Shown: positions 21,101 to 28,995 of the stretch, one piece after another
Numbering within the stretch: the first letter of the stretch is position 1
Layout: each line of letters begins with the position of its first letter
Source of the DNA: Saccharina japonica
Taxonomy: Eukaryota; Sar; Phaeophyceae; Laminariales; Laminariaceae
DNA: 64,000 bases
NCBI GenBank assembly: GCA_008828725.1
Contig: MEHQ01001521.1
Location: 70,065-134,064 of the forward strand
Direction: 5' to 3'
Translations under genes and position numbers: made by a program
The notes under the pieces: generated by a model
Seen by the model: only the letters and a program-made list of their open reading frames with translations
Database searches by the model: none
What the model was told of the DNA's origin: nothing

Positions 21101-23214
21101 AGGCACTGGGATATACAGTGCACAGTATGCAGGACCTCTTTTCGCGGGTGAGCGACGAGCTCAAGACTAAGGCGGGGGCGTTGGAGATTGAAGAGGCGCT
21201 TCAAGAAATGACGGCTAAGATAGAGGGGTCGGCCGACGAGCAAAGCCGCCTCCAGAGGCTGGCGAGGACTCTCGGGAGGGACCAGAACAGCACGACTGCC
21301 ATGAAGAGGCTGCAGATAGAGTTGGAACAGGTGGGGAACCGCCTGGGTACCGTACCGACTAGAAATCGTTGACTGACATGTTTTTTCTTGGTAGCGAGTG
21401 TTCGCGAGCCTTCTTGCGGGTCGTAGTCACGCAGAGAGGCCCACACCGAAATGCGACGGCCACGCGACTACTGTTCTTCTCCGGTCTAGCTTTGAATAGG
21501 AGTACTCTCTCATAGCCATGGGATGGGAGGCCTGACAACGTCGGTAGATAGTACAGTTAGTTGACCGGTTCTGGTTTTGTCAGCTTTACTGGGGAAGCTG
21601 TAGAGGAATGCGGTAGAGTGTGTATCGCTCAGGAATCGGAACGAGAGCAAGCAGGTGGGCAAATGCGGGGGGGCAGGGGCGTGGGGCGGGGCGCGCAAGC
21701 AATGCATGCACTGAGAATATGGCTACTATATCTAAAGTGTTCTGATGTTCCGATCGATCAGACAACTGCCTTGAGGAAGCGTGTGACAGATGCCACAACC
21801 GTGATCCCTGCTGTGACTACGTACTGAACGCGTAATACGTAAGTGCCTCCAAGGTGTATGCAATGTTGTACGCAGGGGCAGACATCACACGAGATACAAC
21901 AAGCAAAATACCGGCTTCCAGGAACCGTACCACCCTCCAACGTACGGTATACAAACCCAAATCATCCACGAATACGAGAGAATGATACAACGGCAATGGT
22001 TAGGCTAGTCCACACCTGGTCTCTAGAACTACCTATTCACTCTCTCTCTGCCGCTTCACGAACGCTCACCCCGTCACCTGTACCACACATCTCTGTCTTC
22101 AACAGGCCCGTACAACGGCTGTCCTGGCACTTGCACAGCGGGACACCGATGTCCTCATTGGCTCGAGGTGTCTATCGTGCAACCGACCGCTCGGAGGGTT
22201 CATGCCGCCACAGCTACCCAACAAGGACCGAACGGCATGGACGGCAAGTGCCGGGGGCTCGCGCGCTCAGAGAGACCGCTTTATTGAGGCAACGACAACC
22301 GGCGGTGTTCGTAGCGGAACTGGGAATAGTGGAACAGGTGCAAACAGTAGGGGCGACGGGGGTAGCGTCTGCAGCAGTGGAAGCGGTGAAAGCATCGGGA
22401 CACCAAAAACGTCCGGGAATGCGCAGGCTGCGACGATGCCAGGAAACATTTGGCCACTGGGCTCAGACTTGGTCGGATCGGCGCCTGGAACGGCGCCCGG
22501 AACGGCCCCGAAGAAGGCTCTCAAAGGCCCGATTTTGTTTGAAAGAACGCGGGAGGCCGACGGGGCGCCTTCACCGTCCGGGCTAAGAGGGAGGGTGTTG
22601 AGGCCCGGCGTGTCACCGATATCGAATGAAGTGAACGTCAATATTTCAAAGGTGTGTTCAGCTTGTGCCTTTTCTTTGTGATTTGGCAAATTGTGATCGC
22701 CATATACCGCATATCGTTAATACTGCAGTTGGTGTTGACTGTTCATATTGTCGTGTGATATTTAGTCGGGATATATTTTTCGATCTACTGTAGCGTAGTC
22801 GTAGTTATTTTCTCGCTAAAGCGTTGCTTGAAGACTTGTTCTGCATGTAGAAAGCAACAAATCCTGCTGTATTCTACCAGTGCCCCTCGCTGTCTTCGTA
22901 CGTTGTCCTCGACTTCGAAAAAGAATGAGCGTCAAACCAACGCCATTTGGTCCAGCATGCAGACTCAAACGCGCGAATACACCGTTACAGCGTATGTGAA
23001 GTAAAACGAAAACTCAACTAAACAAAAATACATGGACCAACAATCAGGACATCCATTTGGCCCTTTTCTAACGCGCCACACCCCGCGTACTATCCCCACT
23101 TTCCCTTACCGACCCCCTGCATGCCTGCTTCCCCAGTACCCCCGCCTGGTGCCACTGACCGCGCCAAAGTCCGCACAGACAACAGCGCAGTCGAATCACA
23201 GGCGCTCCGCATGA
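2580..23214 (+). CDS. QRICH2-like: QRICH2-like flagellar protein (Gln-rich repeats, coiled coils, DUF4795-type CLSCNRP motif)
   Basis: Proposed exons are 2580-4067, 4319-4461, 4899-5204, 8932-9128, 11637-12343, 14501-14643, 15675-15813, 16569-16775, 18034-18303, 19013-19402, 19935-20150, 21103-21330, 22106-22651 and 23137-23214. Every junction agrees in codon phase and the sum is 1686 codons including the stop. The first exon gives a short coiled coil and then a long Gly/Gln-rich repeat region. The middle exons are acidic and coiled-coil. Exon 13 holds SRCLSCNRPLGGF, like the CLSCDRPL motif I recall in human QRICH2 (about 1660 residues). QRICH2 is needed for sperm flagellum structure in mammals, so a flagellar role is inferred. 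Weak points are the first donor, the exon 9 start and the last exon; the alternative 3' end is a stop at 22681. Confidence 0.7.
4319..4461 (+). CDS. QRICH2-like exon 2: acidic linker
   Basis: GAACAG precedes a frame reading HSSDGGDDELPPLRGSDAPE and on to NNSRMLC, ended by ATGTAG/GTGCGT. An in-frame stop just upstream of the acceptor bounds the exon. It ends in phase 2, as the next exon requires. The peptide is acidic and probably unstructured. Confidence 0.5.
4899..5204 (+). CDS. QRICH2-like exon 3: coiled coil
   Basis: GGGCTTTCAG precedes the exon and CTG/GTGAGA ends it (phase 2 in, phase 2 out). The C-terminal half reads STEDLALIMHRVAALEKDVV then KIEGLWDKDKGQR, a clear heptad pattern. The N-terminal half (VSEGLVATHAISLVTKRMLP) is hydrophobic and not recognised. 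Confidence 0.65.
5270..5660. repeat. Cluster of palindromes around CAGCGCTGAC
   Basis: About eight imperfect copies of a self-complementary word, consensus CTCAGTCAGCGCTGACTGAG, occur at irregular spacing of 25-75 bases. Examples start near 5281, 5371, 5403, 5458, 5488, 5562, 5608 and 5640. Each copy can fold into a hairpin. The spacers share words such as GTAGGCTAGTTTG. Confidence 0.75.
6000..6170 (+). repeat. Dispersed repeat, copy 2 (TCGTAGTGCG family)
   Basis: This matches the minus strand of 61-240 (TCGTAGTGCG, GTCCC, TCAGAGCTGGTACCGGCCCC). It lies inside intron 3 of the QRICH2-like gene. Confidence 0.5.
7110..7730. mobile_element. Composite element: ACTTCCATGGAAGT arrays around a 175-bp core, copy 1
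   Basis: Arrays of the palindromic word ACTTCCATGGAAGT and variants flank a unique core (about 7381-7560) that starts near CCTTTGATCCCAGTTGG and ends near CTCTTCAAACGGAAACTTCC. The same arrangement with a similar core recurs at 26606-27186. The shared core plus arm arrays marks it as a dispersed non-autonomous element, perhaps fold-back type. It has no coding sequence. Confidence 0.7.
7972..8325. repeat. 175-bp tandem duplication
   Basis: GTACACTGTACATCCAATTT occurs at 8001 and again 175 bases later at 8176. The surrounding units (CAGCTGTGAAATCGAGGACT, GATATTTTGATCGCGCGCAT) are duplicated with few changes. This is intronic and non-coding. Confidence 0.8.
8616..8710. mobile_element. Short inverted-repeat element (TTAACCC..AGAACTG), copy 1
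   Basis: GGGTTAACCCCTTAAGAACTG at the left and CAGTTCTAAGTGGGTTAAGG at the right form terminal inverted repeats around about 50 bases containing GGACAAAATACTTGGAATAA. The same element occurs at 14304-14390 (inverted), 19472-19562, 47860-47942 and 63797-63888, with partial copies at 1-60 and 62378-62450. It looks like a very small MITE. Confidence 0.65.
8932..9128 (+). CDS. QRICH2-like exon 4
   Basis: TTATTTTTACAG precedes the exon and CAAAAAG/GTAGAC ends it. Phase 2 in and phase 1 out match both neighbours. It reads VMTLQNWWRHMLADKLDWSP, then a Ser/Thr/Lys-rich linker (SGSSSSVDG, KKKKTRG). No domain is recognised. Confidence 0.65.
9472..9592. mobile_element. MITE (CCATAGTAAA family), copy 1
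   Basis: Terminal inverted repeats resemble GGGGAGCCATAG at the left and CTATGCTCCCCAGTAA at the right, with an AT-rich middle containing CCTATTTTTACTAAC. Consensus ends across the window are TTACGGRGGACCATAGTAAA, which suggests a TA target duplication as in Tc1/mariner-type MITEs (inference). It is a diverged copy in intron 4. Confidence 0.6.
9740..9775. repeat. (ACC)n microsatellite
   Basis: Eleven or so ACC/CAC trinucleotides in a row lie between two MITE copies in intron 4. Confidence 0.9.
9829..9946. mobile_element. MITE (CCATAGTAAA family), copy 2
   Basis: It begins TTACGGAGGACCATAGTGAA and ends with GGTCCTATTTACTATGG followed by CACCCCGTAATA. The middle contains TATATAGGTTTTTGTGTGTA, which is nearly identical in the copy at 57843-57953. 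It lies only about 240 bases from copy 1. Confidence 0.7.
10232..10304. repeat. (TTCC)n microsatellite
   Basis: About 17 tetranucleotide units of CCTT with little interruption, in intron 4. Confidence 0.9.
10390..11060. repeat. 71-bp minisatellite grown inside a dispersed repeat
   Basis: Eight units start with CTCTATACTAATACTAAGTA or variants near 10415, 10485, 10556, 10627, 10697, 10770, 10843 and 10921, with period 70-80. Each holds AAAAAGTGATTTTGGAGGGG. The left edge (CCTCACTTAAGAAGCTCTAT) and right edge (CCCGATGAGTAATCCCA) match single-copy relatives near 8465-8620 and 63310-63470, so the array is an internal expansion of that repeat. Confidence 0.85.
11637..12343 (+). CDS. QRICH2-like exon 5: long disordered segment
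   Basis: CTTCTCACCCCAG precedes the exon and TTCCAAG/GTAATA ends it (phase 1 in, 0 out). The 236 residues are rich in Ser, Gly, Pro, Glu and Gln (for example GTVEAGPSSNKEQSLPAG and VVESTKQDDGQEPKRD), so the segment is probably disordered. The short helix GELLQLLRNSEGG is the only structured-looking part. Confidence 0.7.
12770..13285. repeat. 10-bp minisatellite TATTACTGAC
   Basis: Roughly fifty units of TATTACTGAC run over about 515 bases. The centre (13000-13140) is nearly perfect and the edges are degenerate (for example TACTACTGAC, TGTTACTGAC), as expected when copies are gained in the middle. Confidence 0.9.
14304..14390. mobile_element. Short inverted-repeat element (TTAACCC family), copy 2
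   Basis: GTTAACCCATTCAGAACAG at the left and CAGTTCGTACGGGGTTAAGG at the right enclose ATTCCAAGTTGTTTGTCC. It is inverted relative to 8616-8710 and lies about 110 bases upstream of exon 6. Confidence 0.6.
14501..14643 (+). CDS. QRICH2-like exon 6
   Basis: GCGTCCAG precedes NEMHPLQRLKTASGGSNSSI, running to SPILMMTSMA, and GCCAT/GTGAGT ends it. The final AT plus the first G of exon 7 makes a Met codon, so the phase fits exactly. Gly/Ser-rich; function not recognised. Confidence 0.6.
14880..15290. repeat. (GAT)n/(ATG)n trinucleotide array
   Basis: About 400 bases of GAT-type repeats interrupted by GGT, GAC and GAG. It creates spurious poly-Met, poly-Asp and poly-His frames on both strands. It lies in intron 6. 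Confidence 0.9.
15675..15813 (+). CDS. QRICH2-like exon 7: coiled coil
   Basis: CTCACCACAG precedes QLQSLETEIDNLRQRVESIE then LSLDGQSRS, and GGCACG/GTACGA ends the exon (phase 2 in, 0 out). Leucines and isoleucines fall at heptad spacing. Confidence 0.75.
16569..16775 (+). CDS. QRICH2-like exon 8: coiled coil
   Basis: CCTTCTCGCAG precedes VSSADFIEMGRHLGQLQREL and a highly charged helix (RNREEERDRRTELSLEAIEA), ending AGCAAG/GTACGG. It is exactly 69 codons, phase 0 at both ends. Third positions are strongly G/C, unlike the flanking introns. Confidence 0.8.
18034..18303 (+). CDS. QRICH2-like exon 9: coiled coil
   Basis: The core reads EKSDIVRKPLLELKVELRSL and RSLEGIRHLLASLAERAGVL, and GCGAGG/GTGAGG ends it in phase 0. 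The start is uncertain. CTCTCGTAAG at 18033 and GAGCAG at 18045 are both in-phase acceptors, and the frame is also open upstream to 17833. Confidence 0.7.
19013..19402 (+). CDS. QRICH2-like exon 10
   Basis: A strong pyrimidine tract and CTCCCTGCAG precede RFADMATDLGTTLFAFIKAQ, and CTCGCG/GTGAGG ends the exon. It is exactly 130 codons, phase 0 both sides. A Gly/Ala-rich linker separates two helical parts; the second is KLSYLSYTRQLTGETLPFPA followed by a hydrophobic helix. Confidence 0.75.
19472..19562. mobile_element. Short inverted-repeat element (TTAACCC family), copy 3
   Basis: CCCCTTAAACCTTTCAGAACT at the left and GTATAAGGGTTAGG at the right surround GGGGACAAACTGCTTGGTTA. It lies 70 bases after the exon 10 donor. 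Confidence 0.55.
19935..20150 (+). CDS. QRICH2-like exon 11: coiled coil
   Basis: GTCACTCCCTCAG precedes IRLSVTLEDLTLYVAQRADK, and ATCGAG/GTGAGT, a near-perfect donor, ends it. It is exactly 72 codons. The second half (VRAKLGGMEGTLAGFQRTMH) is heptad-like. Confidence 0.8.
20692..20880 (-). mobile_element. Non-autonomous LINE-derived element, 5'-truncated copy
   Basis: Read on the minus strand, it matches the 3' half of the family seen at 24251-24789 (CCGTCCCGGCATTGTAGGGA, GACTACGGCCGTG) and ends in a C run (11 G on the plus strand at 20692-20702). It sits in intron 11 of the QRICH2-like gene. Confidence 0.75.
21103..21330 (+). CDS. QRICH2-like exon 12: coiled coil
   Basis: TTGTTTCAACAG precedes ALGYTVHSMQDLFSRVSDEL, and GAACAG/GTGGGG ends it. 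It is exactly 76 codons. The segment EALQEMTAKIEGSADEQSRL resembles the helix preceding the CLSC motif in QRICH2 proteins. Confidence 0.8.
22106..22651 (+). CDS. QRICH2-like exon 13 with CLSCNRPL motif
   Basis: CTTCAACAG precedes ARTTAVLALAQRDTDVLIGS followed by RCLSCNRPLGGFMPPQLPNK. The paired cysteines in CLSCNRP match the signature I recall for the C-terminal domain of QRICH2 (CLSCDRP). The rest is Gly/Ser/Pro-rich, ending in a short ordered piece (LRPGVSPISNEVNVNISK). The donor is AAG/GTGTGT; if unused, the frame stops at 22681. Confidence 0.75.
23137..23214 (+). CDS. Possible last exon of the QRICH2-like gene
   Basis: TGCTTCCCCAG precedes a phase-0 frame of 25 codons (YPRLVPLTAPKSAQTTAQSN) and a TGA. 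The acceptor is good, but the peptide is short and unrecognised, so the gene may instead end at 22681. Confidence 0.4.
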   Translation, partial: YPRLVPLTAPKSAQTTAQSNHRRSA

Positions 23215-24244
23215 TGAGTCACCGTCTCGCCCAGGAGGACGAATTCCATCGTCTATGATGCCCCTGATCGCGGACGGGGGGCAAGGTGGCCCAGCACCCC
23301 TTTCCAGGCGTTCAAAGTATACTGCGGAAAGGGGGAGATCTTCGCAATCCACGCCATCAGTTATCAGCACCAGAGGCGACGACTCCGTTGCACTCGAGAG
23401 TTATCTGTTGAACTGAGGAACAACCCGCTGAATCGAAGAAGAACCCGTTGAACTCCATGAAGAACCCGTTGAACTCGGGACCACTCCGTTGATCGTTGAA
23501 GTTCCGTTGAAGTCCCCGTATCTGGAAGCTTTAATATTTTACTTCGCCCTGTTGGCTAAAAATAGGATATATATGATAACAAGAATACCCCCCTATCGAG
23601 GAGAGGAGCGTGGGACCGCCCCTTTCCTTTATGCGCGATTGATGGCCACGTGGTCCTGTTGTTCTGTGTATCCGCCCAATTGCTGTGTGTTGTCTGCCTG
23701 CGAAGAACGAGTCGGCATGTCATGCAAAATTACGCTCTACGGAAGGGTCAGAGAACGCTTTTCCGTCGACTGGCCAGACACTGGGATGGCTACCTGAAAC
23801 AGAGACGATGTTAGCAGTGGCGGAGGTGTAGGAGGGTTGATTAGCCCTTATTTTGATCAGTGCTCTGAATAGAGGAGACGCATGAAGGTTGCTACTGCCG
23901 GGTGGGTGGGATGGTCTCAAACACTCCGTGAGCCACTCTGCTCACAGGGTTACGGGAGCGCAGAAGAAGAGTGACCCGTCCGCGACACAATTTTCAAGAT
24001 ATTACGGTACAACCTGTGGTTCCATGATTTTGTGCCAAATTATGGCCCCCCTATTGGATCGCTGTTTTACTGTTGAATTAGGACTCGCTGCCGTGGACCA
24101 TATAAAGTACGGATTGGATTGGATGAGGCCTCCTGGGCCGGCCCGTTGTCCCGCCCACACTTCAGTATGCCGTTGGATTATCTCCGTAGTCAAACACTGG
24201 TCAGGCGGAGTGGTTCCCGCAAGGGTTGCATTACGGAATCTCCT
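23215..24244. other. Intergenic region
   Basis: No exon supported. About four degenerate units of roughly 30 bases built on GAAGAACCCGTTGAACTC lie at 23400-23515. A piece at 24000-24170 is related to 59110-59200 (TTTTGTGCCAAA) and to 36530-36600 (GAGGCCTCATCCAATCC on the opposite strand), so it is another dispersed repeat. Confidence 0.5.
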
Positions 24245-24250
24245 TTGGCC

Positions 24251-24789
24251 GGGGGGGGGGGGGGGTGTACTCATGTTGTGCACGGCCGTAGTCATATGAC
24301 CATAGACCCTCGCATCCCTACAATGCCGGGACGGAGCGCGTTGGGTTTTCACCAACCAGGCAGACATTGCTTGCACCAAGCGCGAAACGCCGTGGGGGTA
24401 TTGGGCGAGTCGCATGGAGGGTGAGCTGCATCCTGCTAAGAACCGCCTCTGAGGCGGACTTGCATATGGACGACAGCTTCAATGAGTTAATTTAATTTCT
24501 GGTGTGGCCACTTCCGGAGACAGCAATGGGTTTTACTATGTAACTGCCTCGCGGACGCCTTACCATATTAACACTACGTGGTACGACCATTCCCCTTGTG
24601 CGGAGCAAAGGTTCTCCACCCCGCACAAATGATCTACTCGACCGCCAGCTTTGGTGACCGCCAAAAAAAATAACAAAAAAAAAACGGCACCCTGGTTGTC
24701 TAGCTCACGCAGCGAGTGGCGTGTTTTACAGCGTCGTTGCCAACCGACGCCAACCCAACCTATACATATATCATATATGTATAGGTATG
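24251..24789 (-). mobile_element. Non-autonomous LINE-derived element, long copy A
   Basis: In sense (minus) orientation, the 5' part contains GGTTGGCGTCGGTTGGCAAC followed by GACGCTGTAAAACA, like the LINE 5' end at 28577. The 3' part ends GACTACGGCCGTGCACAAC, ATGAGTACA and a C run, like the LINE 3' end. TTGGCC plus a G run stands at both edges (24245-24265 and 24790-24807), read as a target-site duplication that includes the G run. It is about 525 bp without coding potential and is close to identical with 49151-49692. Confidence 0.85.
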
Positions 24790-25056
24790 TTGGCCGGGGG
24801 GGGGGGGAGTACTACTGCAGTTTTGCTCAGGATTTTGACATGAGGAGCTCTAGACCCCACCATCAACCCGATTTGAGACAGCTTGTACTCGATGATCAGT
24901 CCCAATGGCTAGGGGTATCACAAGTACCATTGTACAAGCCACTCTCTAACGCCCGTACGGTAGTTCGTAACACGCGCCTCGCAAATATGCGTTTCGAGAA
25001 AATGTTTGGTATCACAGCGGAGTGGTGTGCGTTTGTAATGTCTTCATATACATATC

Positions 25057-25385
25057 TTTTTTTTTTTCCATCCCATTTATTATCTTCGCACTTCTGTCTT
25101 TCTCCCTCCCTAGTCGTAACTCAGATCCGGGGTCACAAAGTGGGCTCCTCTCCCTCCTCCCCCACTACGGTTCTTGCCTTGATTTTTATCGCGCAGAGGG
25201 TTCAGCCTTCCCAACGCTCGTCGATTTTCATCGAATTTTGCCAACTCACGCTCTCGCGCTTTCCGCTAGTCAAGCTTTTTTTGCGAGAAAAAGTCCCTAC
25301 GAGCATGCACTCGGATGGGCTCGAACTCGCGACCTTGACGCTAACAAGCCTCGTGGTTACCTGCTAGCCCACCGGGGCGACCGGC
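25057..25385 (-). mobile_element. tRNA-headed SINE with A-rich tail
   Basis: The minus strand begins with a tRNA-like head: box A-like GGGCTAGCAGGTAACC and, about 30 bases later, box B-like GAGTTCGAGCC. A body follows that holds GATAAAAATCAAGGC, a G/C-rich tract and CCCCGGATCTGAGTTACGAC. It ends with 11 A. Body relatives lie near 27880-28290, 28290-28571, 34046-34200, 37745-37885 and 40545-40735. This is a pol III-transcribed SINE by structure, mobilised by another LINE (inference). Confidence 0.65.
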
Positions 25386-25509
25386 TACTACCTACCCACT
25401 CTGACCGGGAATACAAGGACCCTTCGTGCATAACATTTAATCGAAGTGTTGCTTATATTTAGGATACAATTGGAACGTTCCTCAGTTGAGGAGCCCCGTC
25501 TATCGTAGC

Positions 25510-25995
25510 ACAAGCCCAGAAGTGCCCCCCTTTCTAAGTACAGTACCTTGAAATTACCCAAAAGTACCCCCTCTACCTTAGCACGGTCCAAACGTACCCC
25601 CTCTACGTACCTTAATATAGCCCGAAAGTACCTCTTCTACGTACCTTAGCATGACCCAGTAGTACTCCTTCGTACCTTAGCATGGCCCAAACGTACCCCC
25701 TCGTACCTTAGGATGGCCCAAAAGTACCCTCTACGCACATTAGTATGGGTCAAAAGTACCCCTTCTGGGTACCTTACGATGCCCCAAACGTACCGCGTAT
25801 ACGTACCTTAGCCTGACCCAAACGTACCCCTCCTACGTACCGTACGTATCATGGCCCCCGAACACCCCTCCTATGTACTGCATCATGCCCCAAAAGTACC
25901 ACCTCATACATTAGCATGGCTCAAAAGTATACCCCCCCTACGTACCTTAGTATGGCCCAAAAGTGCCCCTTCTACGTACCCTAGCGCGGCTTGGT
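25510..25995. repeat. 34-bp degenerate minisatellite
   Basis: About thirteen units built on TACGTACCTTAGCATGGCCC followed by AAAAGTACCCC. Divergence between units is high, so the array is old. No coding frame is consistent across it. Confidence 0.8.
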
Positions 25996-26316
25996 TGGTA
26001 ACTACAGTAGTAGTACTCTGCAGGCGTGATCGAGATACGTGCATACCCCCCGTGGTGCAAGGTACAGCGTATGTCAGACGGGAACTTGTTTATTGCGGCC
26101 GGCGTGTTACGTCTTGCGTGTCACAAAGCCAGCACAACCGTGCGCACTTTATAAGCTTCGTCCCTTGTTGACCACCGCGGGCACTGGCTTGTCCGATCGG
26201 TCGCCCGATCGGCCGCGCCTGGATTAAACGCCGTCGCACAGCAACACTACGTACATGTTGAGAGCGTACGGGATGTCATCCATCTCAATCTCCGGAAACA
26301 AGCACCATCGTATCAG

Positions 26317-26392
26317 ATCAAGTCATCGTACCCATCCCATACACCGACTGCATCCGTGCAATTGGTGTATGCGATGGGTATGAGAACTTGAT
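26317..26392. other. Long imperfect hairpin
   Basis: ATCAAGT, TACCCATC and CATACACC on the left pair with GGTGTATG, GATGGGTA and ACTTGAT on the right, across a loop of about 18 bases. The stem is about 25 bp with one internal bulge. It resembles a miRNA-type precursor in size, but a decayed inverted repeat would look the same. Confidence 0.5.
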
Positions 26393-26605
26393 TGACAAGG
26401 CCGTAGTCCTCGTTGATATTGAAATGGTCCTAGACCACCCCCCGCATTTCCAATATGTATGCTATACACTAGTACTGTGTTGCGATGCCTAGCTCAAGAC
26501 TAGTGGATTAAGCGAGTCGTTGGCCGTGAGTCTGAGAGTGCCTGGTGTATACAATCGGTGTTTCTACGCCGGCCAGGTCACGATCTCCCGCATTGTTAAT
26601 ATTTT

Positions 26606-27186
26606 GGGTTTACTTCCATGGAAACTTCTATGAAATGTTGGTTACTTCCATGGAAGTAAATTCAACATCCATATAAGTTGCTTTACTTCCATTGAGTAAA
26701 TTCAACTTCCATGAAAGCTTTTTCACTTGCATGGAAGTAAACTCAACTTCCATGGAAACTTTTACTTCCATGGAGTGAATTCAACTTCCATGGAAGTTTT
26801 TTCACTTCCATGGAATTATATTCAACTCCCATGGATATATTTTACTTACATGGAAGTAAATTCAACTTCCATGGAAGTTTGTTATGGTTTGAAGTTTTTT
26901 TTTCCATAGAAGAAAAACGTGGAAGCGAGGAAGCGAGGAAAACTTCCATGAATTCACCTCTTGATCCCACTTGGTAAACCGTCCCATCCAAACCGGGCCC
27001 ATCCCGATTACCAAAGCGTGGATCAATTACAAGCGGGATGTTAAAAACCGTGAAGGGCACAGCGCGGAACCATACTAGACCTGTCTAGTGGCTGAAGGCC
27101 CTCTTCAAGCGGAAGCTTCCATGGAAGTAAAAAACAAATTACTTCCATGGAAGCAAAAGCAAAAAAACTTATATGGAAGTAAATAC
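26606..27186. mobile_element. Composite element: ACTTCCATGGAAGT arrays around a 175-bp core, copy 2
   Basis: This is the second copy of the 7110-7730 element. The core at about 26953-27125 matches CTTGATCCCA.TTGGT, ACCGTCCCA, CAATTAC.A.CGGGAT, and ACTAGACCTGTCT, at perhaps 75-80 percent. The left arm is a longer array of palindromic units than in copy 1, so arms vary in copy number while the core is kept. Confidence 0.75.
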
Positions 27187-27880
27187 AAAAAGTGAGGTAA
27201 TGTGGTGGACCCGGTCAGTACGGTCAACTGCTACAGCATGAACAGCAGAAATATCTGGGGTAGAAATAGGTGCCGTTTTTCTGTTGCTCAAGAGGGCTGG
27301 CAATGGGCTGCAAAGCGTTCGGTTACGGGCTGCTTGTGCTGAATTATTTATGAGGAACGGGGTGTACTGTATGTAGTCCTGCACTGTCGTCACGCTGGCG
27401 ACAAGGCTGGAGCAAGTGTTTGCGGGTAGGTGGGCGCCGATCGATTTTGGGCACCCGGCATGAGTGCAGTGGCATGCGCGTTGGCCATTTTTTGCCTGCA
27501 GTTGCAATCGAGTCGACGTACAGACCGCACCATACTACCGCATTGTGTGAAGTATGCCGTGTTAAGGTGTGAGTGTGACTGGTGCTACCGATGGGGGGAT
27601 AGCCCGATTTTCAATACCGTGTGTAGGCCACTCGGGCGAGTGGGTCTGGTCTGTACCTCACTTACAATTGGACGTTAACAAAAATGTGTTGGCGCAAGCA
27701 CAGCCAACCATTCCATGGCGGTGAAAATCGTGATACGAAAGGGCGCAGAAGCGTAAGACTGCGAACAAATAAGGTATGTAGTTAGGCACTCGGTCGAGTA
27801 GCTCTGAGCGTTCTGGACACGAAGGGTCTAAACGTGACCCCCTTAACCGTAGCCTTGGTCGTGCATGGTAGTAATTAATC
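27187..27880. other. Intergenic region, no feature seen
   Basis: Short open frames on both strands lack splice signals, codon bias or recognisable motifs. No repeat family of the window was recognised here. Confidence 0.4.
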
Positions 27881-28290
27881 ATCACAATGAAGGCACGTAC
27901 CGTACCGGGGAGGAGGGGGAGTGGGATGCCCCGGGCCTGAGCTACCACATGAGAAGGGTGAGGGCAAGAGGTGGGGGAGATTGGGATGAGAAAAACAAAA
28001 GAAGGTTCTTCACTACTTTGCCTTGTATATTGTAAAGAACACCCTCTGGTTTTTTATCCTCCCAATGCCCCAGGCCTGTTGAACTTACCCTTAGTTCGTC
28101 GTAACTCAGTTCCAGAGTATCAACCCCCCCCCCCCCCCCTCCCCAGTGTGGAAAGTGCCTTGACTACAATAGCACGGTGATGGCAGCCTTTCCATCGCTC
28201 ATCATCGTCATATTTCTCCTACCTTCACTACGAAACAAGTATCCGTCCTTATGCGTTCGGCTCAGGAGTGCCCACAATAAATAACCCCTG
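27880..28290. repeat. Fold-back pair of SINE-body repeats
   Basis: A plus-strand copy of the SINE body (CAATGAAGGCACGTACCGTA, then a G tract) is followed by a minus-strand copy (GTCGTAACTCAGTTCCAGAG, a C run, then GTGCCTTGACTAC). The two are joined tail to tail near 28030, giving an inverted repeat of about 400 bp. Confidence 0.55.
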
Positions 28291-28571
28291 ACATGTCCAA
28301 TGCCGGGGAGGGGGGGGGGCGATAGCTCCGACCCATGTTACCACGGGAGAAGAGCCAAGACAACAGGCGGGGGACCTTGGGATAAGAACAAAACAGAAGA
28401 TGTTTCTCAATATATACGAAGCACACATTGAAGAATGCTCGTTCCCGAAAACCCTGTTCATGTATGCTTGATATATAGCAAGGAGAATTTTCTGTTTCGC
28501 TTCGTCCCACGCCTTTCGCGCTGGCTATTATTCCGTCATAACTTAGGTCCGGGGTAGCAATCCCCCCCCCC
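28290..28571. repeat. Left part of a second fold-back, split by the LINE
   Basis: A copy in the same order as 27880-28290: CCAATGCCGGGGAGG, then the tail-to-tail joint, then GTCATAACTTAGGTCCGGGG and a C run at about 28561-28571. There the match stops and the LINE begins. The missing right part resumes at 34046. Confidence 0.6.
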
Positions 28572-28621
28572 GTCCCCGGTTGGCGTCGAGTGGTAACGAC
28601 GCTGTAGAACAAGCCACCAGA

Positions 28622-28995
28622 CTTGAGACATGAAACTACTAAGCTAACTAGTTTATTTTCCTCATATATATCAAAACACAACCGGACATAGACATTAAAT
28701 TACTAAACTAACCAGGTTTATTTTCCCCATATCAAAACACAAACCGAATATAGACATGAAATTACTAAACTAACCAATTTTTTTTTTCATATCAAAACAC
28801 AAACCGGACATAGACATGAAAATACTAAACTAACCAGTTTTTTTTTTCCATATCAAAAGACAAACCGGATATAGACATAAAACTACTCAACTAACCAGTT
28901 TTTTTTTTCCCATATCAAAACACAAACCGGACATCGACATGAAATTACTAAACTATCCAGTTGTGTTCCACATTTCAAAACACAAACCAGAAATA
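28622..28995. repeat. 62-bp tandem repeats in the LINE 5' region
   Basis: Six units start with GACATGAAATTACTAAACTA or variants near 28627, 28691, 28753, 28811, 28872 and 28935, each containing CATATCAAAACACAAACCGG. Tandem 5'-UTR repeats acting as promoter units are known in some LINEs, and a similar role is possible here. Confidence 0.8.

Noticed and set aside
25303-25385. Functional tRNA gene
   Set aside because: Box A- and box B-like words are present, but the arms do not form a convincing cloverleaf, and the sequence continues into a SINE body with an A tail.
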